64,000 nucleotides of DNA from Sphingopyxis witflariensis (GTDB lineage: Bacteria > Pseudomonadota > Alphaproteobacteria > Sphingomonadales > Sphingomonadaceae), in NCBI RefSeq assembly GCF_002205635.1, contig NZ_NISJ01000010.1, forward strand, positions 92,001 through 156,000, given 5' to 3'. The notes beneath the pieces were generated by a model. That model had not been told where the DNA came from, did no database searches, and saw nothing but the letters and a program-made list of their open reading frames with translations. The position numbers and the translations under genes were made by a program. This document shows, in pieces, positions 8,747-18,078 of this stretch. Position 1 is the first letter of the stretch; every line of letters begins with the position of its first letter.

Positions 8747-9750
8747 GGATGATTCAACCCGGCCCGGCTGCGGTAAAGACCGTTGTCGAGTCTGCCGCTC
8801 GCCACGAAGGTCGGACGATCGGTCCCATTGCGTGGGTTCAAGATCGTGTCGATGAGGCCACCGCCCGTGCGATTGCCGCAACGTATTGTGCATGGCATCG
8901 CCATCTCGAAATGCTTCTGACCAAGTTCAAGCCAGACATTGCCATATCCTTCGGCCTCGAACGTCAGCCGGCCAAATTTTTCCGAAACGGCCACGACGGT
9001 TCCGCCCCGATTGGATAGCCCGTCAAATGCCATCAGCACGGACGCATCCTCGATCACGGCGGTGTCCACTTCGCCATCCTTTACGATATAGCCGAAAAGA
9101 CTTTCGAGCCCGGAGCGCATGCGCCCGCCGCCGAAGCCAAAAGAAAAATCCTCACCAAGCGAGCCCACGAGCCACCAGGCGGCATACATGTCGGCATTGG
9201 GGTTATCCATGTGCCGTGGGCCCCAGCTATGGTCGCGATAGGTAAAGCCCGAAATGGCGCGCTCGGGCTCGTCGCCGATCCGAACGGACCCCGAAAAAGT
9301 GCCGCCGGCCTGGAGATGATTGGCTGCCATCACGCGGCTCGTTTCGTTCCGCATGCCAGTGAGGTCCCAGAAATCATAGGGTGCGTGCACATCGCGGACC
9401 TGGATATCGAGATCGACATTCTCGTCGCTGGCACGCCACCGGCTTGAGCGGACGCCGAATGTGGCGGACTGGAAACCATCGGCATGGAACGTGTCGACGG
9501 ACCGGTCGGCTTCGCGAAGGGGAAGCCCTTCAGCTGTGCGGGAATAGTTGAGCCCGTTACGCGAGGTCACGCCAAAGCAGGACCGGGTAAGGCCGAGGTT
9601 CGGTTGATGGCCGATCCGGATGAAGCCGCCGATTTCCTGGGAGGGATCGGCCCAGCCAAGGACAATGCTTTCCTGCCATTGCGGATCTTCCCCAGGATCG
9701 TGCGGAAGCTCGACATCATCCGGCAGCGGTGACAGTTTCGAAATTTCCAT
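8743..9750 (-). CDS. DUF7064/DUF7065-type beta-rich protein (2 of 3)
   Basis: This 335-residue paralogue of the proteins at 6575 and 11393 has the N-terminal WQESIVLGWADP...IGGFIRIGHQPNLG pattern and the central TYRDHSWGPRHM motif (about residue 180). Identity to its paralogues appears low outside these motifs, so they are old, functionally separated copies. It has no signal peptide. It begins an operon with kinase 2 (ATGA overlap), which is the best evidence in the window that this family and the kinases work together. The start at 9750 follows AAGGGACGAGG. The upstream region carries two AT-rich operator-like sites shared with the divergent kinase 3. Confidence 0.7.
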   Translation of the reverse strand: MEISKLSPLPDDVELPHDPGEDPQWQESIVLGWADPSQEIGGFIRIGHQPNLGLTRSCFGVTSRNGLNYSRTAEGLPLREADRSVDTFHADGFQSATFGVRSSRWRASDENVDLDIQVRDVHAPYDFWDLTGMRNETSRVMAANHLQAGGTFSGSVRIGDEPERAISGFTYRDHSWGPRHMDNPNADMYAAWWLVGSLGEDFSFGFGGGRMRSGLESLFGYIVKDGEVDTAVIEDASVLMAFDGLSNRGGTVVAVSEKFGRLTFEAEGYGNVWLELGQKHFEMAMPCTIRCGNRTGGGLIDTILNPRNGTDRPTFVASGRLDNGLYRSRAGLNHP

Positions 9751-9810
9751 GGCCTCGTCCCTTCATTGCGCATTGCGCGCGATTCCTCGAAACCCGGGGA
9801 TCGTTCGTTC

Positions 9811-9832
9811 ATTAATTACTCATCTAATTATA
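9811..9832. promoter_or_regulatory. Operator-like AT-rich site, left copy in a divergent promoter
   Basis: ATTAATTACTCATCTAATTA resembles the sites at 12503 and 25811. It lies 61 bases before the DUF7064-type gene start at 9750. The rest of 9751-10133 holds a second, weaker site (9933-9947) and no gene. Confidence 0.5.
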
Positions 9833-9932
9833 TTTTCTTTCCGCCGTCAACAGGGCTGCTGCTGCGGCGGGTTTAACGGTGCGTTGCGGCGGAGGAGCGG
9901 GCAGCGGGCACGCGCCACGAATTTTTTAGGTA

Positions 9933-9947
9933 TTCAATTAATTATCC
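9933..9947. promoter_or_regulatory. Operator-like AT-rich site, right copy in a divergent promoter
   Basis: TTCAATTAATTATCC contains the CAATTAATT core seen at 21534, 25811 and 48357. It lies about 190 bases before the kinase 3 start. Confidence 0.4.
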
Positions 9948-10133
9948 GTTGACTTTCGCTGCTCAATCGGCCCGATGGTGCTTCGCCCTCGTTGCGGGAG
10001 CGTCGTCTGCGGTCACGAAACATGGCACAATCGTTCGAGCACCGCGGATGATCGCCCGAGGATCCCGCCTGGGCGATGGGCGCCAACCTGCGGTCGAGAG
10101 CCGGCCGCGCGGCAGAACAGAAACGGGAGAGTC

Positions 10134-11270
10134 ATGTCGGAACTCGATGTCGATCAGATTGGCGCAGCTATCGTCAAGCATCAGCGTGGTGCGCGGTTCG
10201 CCGAAACCACTCCCGATCAATGGGGCGACCGGCTCATGCAGTTTATCGGCGCGCAGGCGGGAGTCTCGGACGTCCGAGTCGCCAACGTGCGCGAAGTCGG
10301 CACAGCTGCGGGTGGTTCGAACGGAACTCTTCTGTTCGAGGCAAGCTGGACCGAAGACGGCGAGCCGCGCTCGTCGGGTCTCGTCTTGCGTTTCATGCCG
10401 ACGCGCGGCCTGTTCCACGCCTATGACGTCACCGCGCAGTTCAACCTGCAGCGCGCGCTTGAAGCCACCGATGTGCCGGTTCCGCCACAGATCTGGCTCG
10501 ATCCGGACGGCAACCTTCTCGGTCGCCCGGGCTATGTGATGGGAATGGTCGAGGGGGCGAGCGCGCCGATGACCTGGATGACTTCGGGCATCATCGCCGA
10601 CGCTGAGCCGGCAGCGCGGCGCGAGATGCAACTGGGCTATCTCGAAGCGCTCGCGCGCGTGCATGCGCTGGACTGGCGGGCGCTCGGGCTCGAATGGCTG
10701 GAAAAGCGCGCGGCGGGTGCGCGTCCGATCGAGCGCGAGGTAAATTGGTATTGGGATTCGCTCGAATATGCCGACTGCAAGCCCTATCTCGAAGCGCTGC
10801 GACCGCTCCGGGATTGGCTCGTCGCAAATGAGCCGGCCGACATTGATACGGTCCTGTGTCATGGCGACGCGAACTTCGGCAATTATCTCTATCTCGGGAC
10901 CGCGGTGTCGGCCGTGGTCGATTGGGAGATGAGCTTTCTCGGGACGCCCGAATGCGATGTCTGTTTCACGCATATGGGCGACCAGATCATCCAGAATGAT
11001 GTCCCGGCTCTGGAAGGGACGCTGAGTTATCAGCAGCGGATTGCAGAATATGAGCGACTGTCGGGGCGCAAGCTTCGCAACATGCCCTATTTCGAGCTGT
11101 TTACGGCCTATCGGCTGGCGGTCATCAACGTGCTGACGTTCCGGCATTTCCCGGAGCCCATATTGCGCCAGTTGTTGCCAGTCATCGAACGCGGGCCGAA
11201 GATCGCCGCGGATTTGGCCGCCAGGGTCGGACTGGAGATTTTGCTGCCGCCGTCGGGCACGATCGACTGA
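10134..11270 (+). CDS. APH-type phosphotransferase (kinase 3 of 5)
   Basis: This 378-residue kinase has a canonical catalytic loop with His at about residue 243 (LCHGDANFGNYLY) and the metal-binding VVDWEMSFLGTPECD segment. The ATG at 10134 is chosen because of the preceding ACGGGAGAGTC; the longer frame upstream crosses the regulatory region. It is divergent from DUF7064-type protein 2 and convergent with protein 3, repeating the kinase/DUF7064 pairing. By family knowledge it transfers a phosphate from ATP to a hydroxyl of a small molecule; in this context a hydroxylated acid or acyl-CoA is more likely than an antibiotic. Confidence 0.87.
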   Translation: MSELDVDQIGAAIVKHQRGARFAETTPDQWGDRLMQFIGAQAGVSDVRVANVREVGTAAGGSNGTLLFEASWTEDGEPRSSGLVLRFMPTRGLFHAYDVTAQFNLQRALEATDVPVPPQIWLDPDGNLLGRPGYVMGMVEGASAPMTWMTSGIIADAEPAARREMQLGYLEALARVHALDWRALGLEWLEKRAAGARPIEREVNWYWDSLEYADCKPYLEALRPLRDWLVANEPADIDTVLCHGDANFGNYLYLGTAVSAVVDWEMSFLGTPECDVCFTHMGDQIIQNDVPALEGTLSYQQRIAEYERLSGRKLRNMPYFELFTAYRLAVINVLTFRHFPEPILRQLLPVIERGPKIAADLAARVGLEILLPPSGTID

Positions 11271-11353
11271 AATTTAGGGTCCACTTGTTCGCTCGACCCC
11301 GAGCGTCCTCTCCGCACTGCGACGCTCGCGAGATCGCGAGTCCTTGCGGCTGC

Positions 11354-11394
11354 GGCGACCGCAGCAGTTACATACGCGGTCGCCTGCCTTTTTT
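11354..11394 (+). terminator. Rho-independent terminator of kinase 3
   Basis: The 9-bp perfect stem GGCGACCGC / GCGGTCGCC with a 13-base loop is followed by TGCC and six T. It ends inside the last codons of the convergent gene at 11393. Confidence 0.8.
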
Positions 11395-12400
11395 AGCGGA
11401 GCCAGGAGGGGTCAAATCCCCGCTGGGAAATTCCGTCGTTCGTGTTGGCGAGAAAGAGGTGCGACACCTCCTGATTGCCGCGATGGGCATTGTCGATCAT
11501 GTTGAAATCGCACACGCCCTCCAGGCCTTGCCACCTGGGGATAGACAGAACTTCGATCCCTGCCGGAGAAGAGTTCGGACCGCCATTGTTGAGGTCGGTG
11601 GAAGTCACGACGCCATCGACAGCTTCGACGTCGATACGAAGGGTCTGGCCGTTCTCGAGCTGCGCCACAGTCCAGCCGCCGATCGACGAGAGGCCGTCCC
11701 CCAGCGTGCAATTGACGGTATGGAAATCCCGGATAGGCTCGCGCTTTCCATCGAGCATCACATAGCCCATCTTGGCGAAGGCGCCATCCTCGGCCTGCAT
11801 CGTGAGCAGCGAGTAGCTCAGCTTCTCGCCCACCGTGCCGGCATGCCAGCGCGCCGAGCGAAACATCGGTAGCGGGCGCGGTCCGTAGCCATGATCGCGG
11901 TAGCCGATGCCATTCTCGATCGTGACCACCCGGTCGCCGATCCGGACGCGGCCTTCCACCCGGCCGGCGCTTTCCGGGTGGCCATGATCGTCGCCTCCCG
12001 AAGTCAATGTTCCATGACCCGGTCCTCCGACCACCTCCCATTCCTGCGAAGGATACCAATCATAGATGCGCAGGTCCGCTTCCGCATCGTCGTCGAACGC
12101 CTCGAAGCGACAATATTCCATATCGGGAATCGTGAATCGCATCGTTCCGGAACTGGCCATGACATCGGTTCGATCGCCTGCCTCCAGAGGACGGTCGAGC
12201 AGGTGGCGACGGAAGCGGGTTCCGTCGGGGAATGCCATCCCCCAATGCGTCTGCGTGGTCTTCTGATTCACATAGGATCCCGTGCGCAGGAAGCCGACGA
12301 GGCCAGTGTCCGGATCACGAAACACCAATACCCAGGATTCCTGCCAGAACGGATGATTTCCAGGGTGATGGGGCAAATCAATCGCAGAATACAGGCTCAT
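11393..12400 (-). CDS. DUF7064/DUF7065-type beta-rich protein (3 of 3)
   Basis: This 335-residue protein shows the same family hallmarks: FWQESWVLVFRDP...GFLRTGSYVNQ at the N-terminus and IGYRDHGYGPRPL at about residue 165, where Ser-Trp of the other copies is replaced by Gly-Tyr. The ATG at 12400 is preferred over a GTG at 12412 because GGAGAGA sits at correct spacing before it. It converges on kinase 3 and is preceded by an operator-like site at 12503. No function is established; a role as a lyase, hydratase or cyclase on the kinase product is inference from fold resemblance and neighbourhood. Confidence 0.7.
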   Translation of the reverse strand: MSLYSAIDLPHHPGNHPFWQESWVLVFRDPDTGLVGFLRTGSYVNQKTTQTHWGMAFPDGTRFRRHLLDRPLEAGDRTDVMASSGTMRFTIPDMEYCRFEAFDDDAEADLRIYDWYPSQEWEVVGGPGHGTLTSGGDDHGHPESAGRVEGRVRIGDRVVTIENGIGYRDHGYGPRPLPMFRSARWHAGTVGEKLSYSLLTMQAEDGAFAKMGYVMLDGKREPIRDFHTVNCTLGDGLSSIGGWTVAQLENGQTLRIDVEAVDGVVTSTDLNNGGPNSSPAGIEVLSIPRWQGLEGVCDFNMIDNAHRGNQEVSHLFLANTNDGISQRGFDPSWLR

Positions 12401-12502
12401 CGGTCTCTCCACTATTTTTGACCTTCAACATCTCGAGGCCTCAGGATTCGGGATCAAAACCCGATCTTCGCAGGATCGAGCCGGCCGCGGTCCGAGCCTA
12501 AA

Positions 12503-12522
12503 ATTACTCGATTAATTAAACG
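12503..12522. promoter_or_regulatory. Operator-like AT-rich site before DUF7064-type gene 3
   Basis: ATTACTCGATTAATTAAACG is a near-palindrome centred on TTAATTAA, 103 bases before the start at 12400. It matches the family of sites found across the island. The remaining bases 12523-12836, up to the TetR gene, hold no gene I can support. Confidence 0.55.
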
Positions 12523-12836
12523 ATGACAAGTTTGCATCTCGGCGGTGCGGTCATTCCGCGCGCCAAGGGCTCCAGGTGGGCAATCTTGCGATGTGGCGCA
12601 AAGCGAGGACGGAGCGGCTCGGGGAACCGCTGATACAGAGCATGAGATGTTTTTATCGCCTCAAGCCATTTTCGAGCCTGGTCTACCTGCGAGACTGCGC
12701 CGCGGTCTCCAAGTGCAATACTGGCATCGCCGCGCGGCCCAGGCGGTCGCTATGCCATTGTTAAAGCCGGTGCGGCTGGTATGCTTGAGTCCTGTCGGCA
12801 CGACAGGACCGAATTCAGGAAGCGCTGGGGAGATCG

Positions 12837-13493
12837 ATGAGGGCGCCTGCGATGAAACCAAGAGGCCGACGGGCCAAGACAGCCGAGCCGGAAACCCCGC
12901 CGCGCGATCGGCTGGTTGAGGCAACGGCCAATCTCATGGTTGAGCGAGGATCAATTGATGTTTCGCTCGCCGATATTGCACGGCGGGCCGATCTCAATTC
13001 TGCTCTGATCAGCTACTATTTCGGCAACAAAGCGGGGCTGATGATGGAGTTGCTTCGCTCGGTTCTGGGCGGCGACATATCAAAGCTCGATGCCTTCTCG
13101 CAGCGACAATTGTCGCCTGAAGAGAAGCTGTCGGGCTTCGTTCGCGGGATGATCGACAGCTATTTCACTTACCCGTTCATCAACCCGCTGACCCACCAAC
13201 TCGTCACCGAAGAGCCCGAAACCTACGGTCCGCTGATCGCGGAGGAGTTCAGCAAGCGGGCGGCAACGATTCTCCGGAACATCCTCGCCGAAGGGCAGGC
13301 CTCGGGAGTTTTCGCAAAGGTCGATCCGCTTCATCTTTATTTTCACATCGTCGGTGCCTGCGATCAATTCTTCCATGGCCGTTATCAAATGCAGCATATC
13401 TTCGGCATCGGCGCGATCGACGAGCCCATGAAGCAAGGATATTCGAATTATCTCGCCAACGCCGTGGTGAAGAGCCTGCGTCCCGCAACTTAG
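12837..13493 (+). CDS. TetR-family regulator 1
   Basis: This 218-residue protein has an N-terminal helix-turn-helix (about residues 25-70: GSIDVSLADIARRADLNSALISYYFGNKAGLM) and an all-helical ligand domain. It is clearly related to the TetR protein at 47626: both share SALxxYYFGNKAG, an FxxxDPLxxYFxIVGACDQ(F/L)FH(G/S)R block and a similar C-terminus. It lies between the kinase/DUF7064 block and the second TonB receptor. It could bind some of the AT-rich operators in the island, although none lies directly before its own start; the nearest, at 12503, is more than 300 bases upstream. An alternative ATG is at 12852. Confidence 0.9.
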   Translation: MRAPAMKPRGRRAKTAEPETPPRDRLVEATANLMVERGSIDVSLADIARRADLNSALISYYFGNKAGLMMELLRSVLGGDISKLDAFSQRQLSPEEKLSGFVRGMIDSYFTYPFINPLTHQLVTEEPETYGPLIAEEFSKRAATILRNILAEGQASGVFAKVDPLHLYFHIVGACDQFFHGRYQMQHIFGIGAIDEPMKQGYSNYLANAVVKSLRPAT

Positions 13494-13933
13494 CCGACTG
13501 CCGGTCAGCACTGGCCCGATCGATATCGAAGGCGTCGGCCGTGCCGAACGTCTCCTTTTGCCATGCCCGGAACAGCAAGGCGCAGGAACGCGCCGCGGGA
13601 GAAGCTTGCCCCAACCCCTGATGGCGCTCTAAGGTCGAATTATAACTATATGGACGATCGTATATATATTTTGCGTTGACATTAATCCTAATGATGCCAC
13701 CACTATGAAGCTCGCGAACCTTCGGGGTCGCGAATGCACGGAGGCAATCTCCGGCGGTCAATGGGAGGAGGCTGACAATGCGCTACGGCAAGAGACCGGA
13801 TGGGCAGATGCATCGATCGGCGCGCGCTATCGCGGATGGCCTCATCCCCTCATCATCGCGTCTCAGGCTCCATCGACGCGGCAGCAGCGCTGCCGACGGC
13901 GAGCCGCGAGACGGCTTCCTGGAGGGAATTGGA
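13494..13933. other. Intergenic leader region before the second TonB receptor
   Basis: No gene is supported in this stretch. An AT-rich block at 13634-13690 (with TTATAACTATATGG and CGATCGTATATATAT) looks like promoter DNA and is unlike the TAATC-type operators, so this receptor may be under separate control. That would leave a leader of about 250 bases. Confidence 0.4.
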
Positions 13934-16387
13934 ATGCGGAGCAAGGCACTGGCACTTTGTGCGTCGATCGGCGTGTTGGCATGGGCTGGGGCAGCGCGGG
14001 CCCAAACGGCGCCCGAAGCGCCTGCGGCCGACGAACCGTCGCAGCTGGGCGAAATCATCGTCACGGCCCAGAAGCGAAGCGAGTCGCTCCAGCGCACGCC
14101 CGTTGCGGTCAGCGCCTTCACATCCGAGACGCTGGAGCAGCAGCAGATCAACGGCGTTCAGCAGTTGCAGTACAATGTTCCGTCGCTGGTGTTCGCCCAG
14201 CTTACCGGCTACTCGCAACTTTCGATGCGCGGCATCGGCTCCGACCTGACGGTTACGGCCGGCGAGCCGACGGTCGCGACGTTCCAGGACGGCGTCTACA
14301 TGGGTCAGCTCTTTGCCCAGAGCGTCCCCAGCTTCGACCTCGAGCGCATCGAAGTTCTGCGTGGCCCGCAAGGTACCCTGTACGGTCGCAATTCGACCGG
14401 CGGGACGATCAATTACATCACCAAGCCACCGTCCTACGACACGGCTGCCAATCTTGCCTTCACTTATGGAAATTACGATCGCGTCGCGGTGGAAGCCGGG
14501 GCAACCGGTGCGATCGTGCCGGACAAGGTGGCAGCACGGGTCTCGGTGAAATATGACCGGAGAGACGGCTACCGCTTCAATGTCTTCGACGGCAAGCGGT
14601 ACGATGCCAACGACCATCTGAGCGGCCAGGCTGCGCTGCTTATCGAGCCGTCGAGCGACATCAAGCTGACCTTGCGCGGCGACATGTCACGGCAGGTTAC
14701 GTCCGCGGTACAGCAGTTCATCGATGCGCTCCCGACGCCGTCGAGCATCTCACCCGAAACGCCGACCGGAATTTTCTCCCTTCCGGGAACCGCGCTCGCC
14801 GGAATTCCCGGCCTCCTGTCGCCCTCGGACCTCGCGCTGCTGGGGAATCGAAGCATCTCCGACCTGTTTGGCCTCTCGGAGCCCGGGCTGCGCGGAGGCG
14901 ATCCCACCAAATCGACCCGCATTGCCAATGACTTTCCGTCGCGGACCGAAGTCAATCTTCGCGGGGCCAGTGCGACACTCGACTGGGACATCGGGAATGT
15001 ATCGCTGAAGTCGATCACGGCTTATCGGTTCAGCAAATTGTTCATCCAGACCGACAATGACGGCAGCAGTGCGGCCATTCTCTACGAGGATCCGATCCAG
15101 CAAACCTCGAAGCAGTTCACGCAGGAAGTGAATATCTCGGGGAAGGCGTTCGACGACCGGCTGGACTGGCTCGCAGGAGTCTTTTACCTGCACGATCGCG
15201 CAAGTCTGAAAGCGGACATCTATCTGCCCTCGCTCGGCGATCTCATCATTGCCTCCGCCAGCCTGGGCACCGCGGCACCGCCACCGGTCTTCGACCTGTC
15301 GCAGCCTCTCATCCCCAATCTCCTCCTCCTCGGGTCCGATCCGCTGCTCGGCAATACCCTTTATGGCGGGCAACCGACGCCCGTCGCCTTTCTGGGCTTC
15401 GGTGCCGAGCAGAAAAGCTCCTCGCTGGCGGGCTTCGGTCAAGTCACCTACCGGATCGCGGATCGGTTGCGGGTGACCGCGGGCCTTCGCTACACGCGCG
15501 ATGAAAAGGACGTCTTCCGGCGGCTCCACTCCAACTTCGTACCGACTGCGGCCTTGTGCGAAACCCAGTCGAAGAAGAGCTGGACCGCGTGGACCGGAAC
15601 GGCCGGGGTGGATTTCGACCTCTCGGATCGCGCGATGCTCTACGGAAAGGTGTCGCGGGGCTACAAGGCCGGGGGGTTCAATCCGGCGGAATGCACGGGG
15701 AGTTTCAACCCCGAAATCCTCTGGTCCTACGAAGCCGGGCTCAAGTCGACGCTCGCCGACAATCAGCTGCGCGTCAATTTGGCGGGCTTCTATTATGATT
15801 TCAGCGACATCCAGTTCACGACCTATCTCAACAATTCCTCGACGATCAGGAATGCCGCCGATGCGACGCTTTACGGCATCGAGGCCGAGTATATGCTCGC
15901 GCCGCGCGGCCTTGCCGGATTCTCGCTCGATGGGTCCGGTTCGTGGATCCACAGCGAATATGGCAGCCAGCTTCTCCAGGACCCGCTCGGCCTTGCGACG
16001 CTCGACATCAAAGGGAACCGCCTTATCCGGGCCCCCGAATGGAAGCTCAACTTCGGAGCGCAGCAGCGGATAGAGACCGCGAACGCCGGCGCCTTCACCC
16101 TCCGGGGCGAAGCGGCCTACACCAGCCAAATCTTCCATGATGTGTTCAATGGGGAGGCGCCCTTCCAATCGCAAACCCGCGAAGCGCCTTATTGGATCTT
16201 GAATGCCCGCCTGAGCTGGTCGTCGCCGGGCGATCGGTTCCAGGCGCAATTGTTCGCCGAGAATATCACGAACAAGCTTTATGCCTACAGCCGCGTCGCA
16301 GCGGCAACGGGGGCCTATGTTTCCGGACAATTCTCGCCGCCACGGACCTATGGCATCCGCCTGTCGATGAAGCTCGGCGCGAACTGA
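13934..16387 (+). CDS. TonB-dependent outer-membrane receptor (second of three)
   Basis: This 817-residue receptor has a signal peptide (LALCASIGVLAWAGAARAQ), a TonB box (GEIIVTAQKR), a plug domain (MRGIGSDL, IEVLRGPQGTLYGRNSTGG) and a C-terminal barrel ending FSPPRTYGIRLSMKLGAN. I chose the ATG at 13934 because it follows GGAGGGAATTGGA and puts the signal peptide at the N-terminus; the longer frame to 13778 does not. There is no STN domain. A kinase gene starts 8 bases after the stop, so receptor and kinase 4 are co-transcribed, as for the first receptor and kinase 1. The repeated receptor-kinase pairing suggests uptake followed by intracellular phosphorylation of the product. Confidence 0.93.
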   Translation: MRSKALALCASIGVLAWAGAARAQTAPEAPAADEPSQLGEIIVTAQKRSESLQRTPVAVSAFTSETLEQQQINGVQQLQYNVPSLVFAQLTGYSQLSMRGIGSDLTVTAGEPTVATFQDGVYMGQLFAQSVPSFDLERIEVLRGPQGTLYGRNSTGGTINYITKPPSYDTAANLAFTYGNYDRVAVEAGATGAIVPDKVAARVSVKYDRRDGYRFNVFDGKRYDANDHLSGQAALLIEPSSDIKLTLRGDMSRQVTSAVQQFIDALPTPSSISPETPTGIFSLPGTALAGIPGLLSPSDLALLGNRSISDLFGLSEPGLRGGDPTKSTRIANDFPSRTEVNLRGASATLDWDIGNVSLKSITAYRFSKLFIQTDNDGSSAAILYEDPIQQTSKQFTQEVNISGKAFDDRLDWLAGVFYLHDRASLKADIYLPSLGDLIIASASLGTAAPPPVFDLSQPLIPNLLLLGSDPLLGNTLYGGQPTPVAFLGFGAEQKSSSLAGFGQVTYRIADRLRVTAGLRYTRDEKDVFRRLHSNFVPTAALCETQSKKSWTAWTGTAGVDFDLSDRAMLYGKVSRGYKAGGFNPAECTGSFNPEILWSYEAGLKSTLADNQLRVNLAGFYYDFSDIQFTTYLNNSSTIRNAADATLYGIEAEYMLAPRGLAGFSLDGSGSWIHSEYGSQLLQDPLGLATLDIKGNRLIRAPEWKLNFGAQQRIETANAGAFTLRGEAAYTSQIFHDVFNGEAPFQSQTREAPYWILNARLSWSSPGDRFQAQLFAENITNKLYAYSRVAAATGAYVSGQFSPPRTYGIRLSMKLGAN

Positions 16388-16395
16388 GGCGCGCG

Positions 16396-17475
16396 ATGGC
16401 GGAGACACCGAAACCGGACGTTATCGCGAGCGTGATGCGGGCGACCAAGCCGGACTTTACCGATATAGACCCGGCGGACATTGCCCGCTTCCTGGCACAG
16501 CAGCCGGACATCGCGGGGCCGGTGGAAATCGCCAATGTTCGCGGTGGCGGCGCCAATGCGGGCGCGTCGAGCGGCGTTGTCGTGTTTGATGCAATATTGG
16601 AGGGCAAGGTCGAGCCGCTCGTGTTGCGCTATGCGCCGCTCCGCAACGAGGGCCGCATATTCTTCGACTATGGCATCAGGCAGCAATATGAACTGCAGGC
16701 GCGTCTGGCCGATGCCGGGCTTGCGGTTCCGCGCGCGCGCTGGATCGATCCCGACGGCGCCGTGCTCGGGCTGCCGGGCTTCATCATGGAGAAGGTCGAA
16801 GGCGATGTCGCGCACGCGTCGCCCTTCAGCGCCGGGCTGATCGGCGACGCGGCGCCCGATGTGCGCGAGCGGCGGATCGCATCGATTTTCCGGGCCCTGG
16901 GCAGCGTGCATGGCGCCGCCTGGCAGGGCAGCGCGGTCGCGTCCTGCGTTCGGCAGGCTGCGGGCCGGACCCATTTCGAACGCTATATCAACTGGTATTG
17001 GGAAACCGTCGAGTGGGTGCAGCCGCCGCATCGCGAGCGGCTCGAGCGGTTGCGGTCCTGGCTGTTTGCGAACCAGCCCGATATTCATCATGATGACCTG
17101 GCGCTGATCCATGGCGATCCAAGTCTCGGCAATTACATGCTCGAAGGCGACGAGGTACGCGCGATCATCGACTGGGAACTCGCGGGTATCGTTGCTCCGG
17201 CTTACGACATTGCCATGCAATGTATGGCAAATTCCTATTATCGAGCCGTGTCGGCGCCCGAAGTCGCCGCCAGGATTCCCGATGACGCGAGCTGGGTGGC
17301 CCATTATGAAAGCGTGACGGGTCGCAGGGTCGAGCATTTCGAGTTTTTCCGCAGGGCGGTGACGCTGCCGCTTCTGGTCGTCCAACTGTCGATGTCGCGC
17401 AATTTTCCCGATGGTCTGCGCGATGAATTCCTCGCTGGTATGGAAGCGATTTGGGCGGTTGGGGAGGGCCGTTAA
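16396..17475 (+). CDS. APH-type phosphotransferase (kinase 4 of 5)
   Basis: This 359-residue kinase has a canonical loop with His at about residue 239 (LIHGDPSLGNYML) and metal-binding IIDWELAGIVAPAYD. The N-terminal segment (DPADIARFLAQQPDIAGPVEI) resembles that of kinase 1 (DADRLAAFIAAQPGIEGPVTL), so these two are the closest pair among the five. The start at 16396 lies 8 bases after the TonB receptor stop. Its place in the pathway is the same as for the other kinases: ATP-dependent phosphorylation of a hydroxylated substrate, inferred from fold and context. Confidence 0.87.
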   Translation: MAETPKPDVIASVMRATKPDFTDIDPADIARFLAQQPDIAGPVEIANVRGGGANAGASSGVVVFDAILEGKVEPLVLRYAPLRNEGRIFFDYGIRQQYELQARLADAGLAVPRARWIDPDGAVLGLPGFIMEKVEGDVAHASPFSAGLIGDAAPDVRERRIASIFRALGSVHGAAWQGSAVASCVRQAAGRTHFERYINWYWETVEWVQPPHRERLERLRSWLFANQPDIHHDDLALIHGDPSLGNYMLEGDEVRAIIDWELAGIVAPAYDIAMQCMANSYYRAVSAPEVAARIPDDASWVAHYESVTGRRVEHFEFFRRAVTLPLLVVQLSMSRNFPDGLRDEFLAGMEAIWAVGEGR

Positions 17476-17610
17476 GCCGGAGCCGCCCAAGTCCGTGCTC
17501 GGCTCCGGGAATTGCGAGCAAACTTCCGGGCTGGCGTGCTGCGCTGACAACCGATACGGAGACGTGGCCGGCATCCGCCGGAGCGGGCTAACTGGAAACG
17601 GGCGATATCC

Positions 17611-18078
17611 ATGAGCAGCGACATCCTCGACGATCTCAATCGGGCGATCATTGCCGCGCTTCAGGAAAATCCGAGCAGAACGAACAAGGACATCGGGGAA
17701 ACACTCGGCGTTTCCGAACCTACTGTGGCGAACCGGATCCGGGCGCTCGAAGATGCCAATATCCTGCGCGTCATGATGCAGCGCGATATGCACGCTCTGG
17801 GTTATTCGGTGTTCGCTTTGGTCGATCTCAATGTTGAAGGCCGCACGCCCGAAAATGTCGCTGAAGACCTCGCCAAGCTCGATGCATGCACCAGTGTTTC
17901 GGTGGCGATGAGCAGCCCGGACATCTTCGCCAATATAAATGCGCCCGATGGCGCTGCGCTCCAGCGGATCGTCGACGAGCAGATTGCGAAGATCGAAGGC
18001 ATCGCCTCCTACGAGGTCAATACGGCGCTGGAGATCGTGAAACTGGATCCCCGCTTTGGCAAGCTGGGATCCGAATGA
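17611..18078 (+). CDS. Lrp/AsnC-family regulator 1
   Basis: This 155-residue protein has the N-terminal helix-turn-helix (about residues 8-60: DLNRAIIAALQENPSRTNKDIGETLGVSEPTVANRIRAL) and a C-terminal RAM/ligand domain of normal length. It would act as an oligomeric regulator sensing an amino acid or a related small molecule. The stop codon overlaps the start of a second Lrp gene, so the two are made together and may form a mixed oligomer. Its neighbours are kinase 4 and a convergent D-aminoacylase-like amidohydrolase, so an amino-acid conjugate could be the signal; that is inference. Confidence 0.9.
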   Translation: MSSDILDDLNRAIIAALQENPSRTNKDIGETLGVSEPTVANRIRALEDANILRVMMQRDMHALGYSVFALVDLNVEGRTPENVAEDLAKLDACTSVSVAMSSPDIFANINAPDGAALQRIVDEQIAKIEGIASYEVNTALEIVKLDPRFGKLGSE

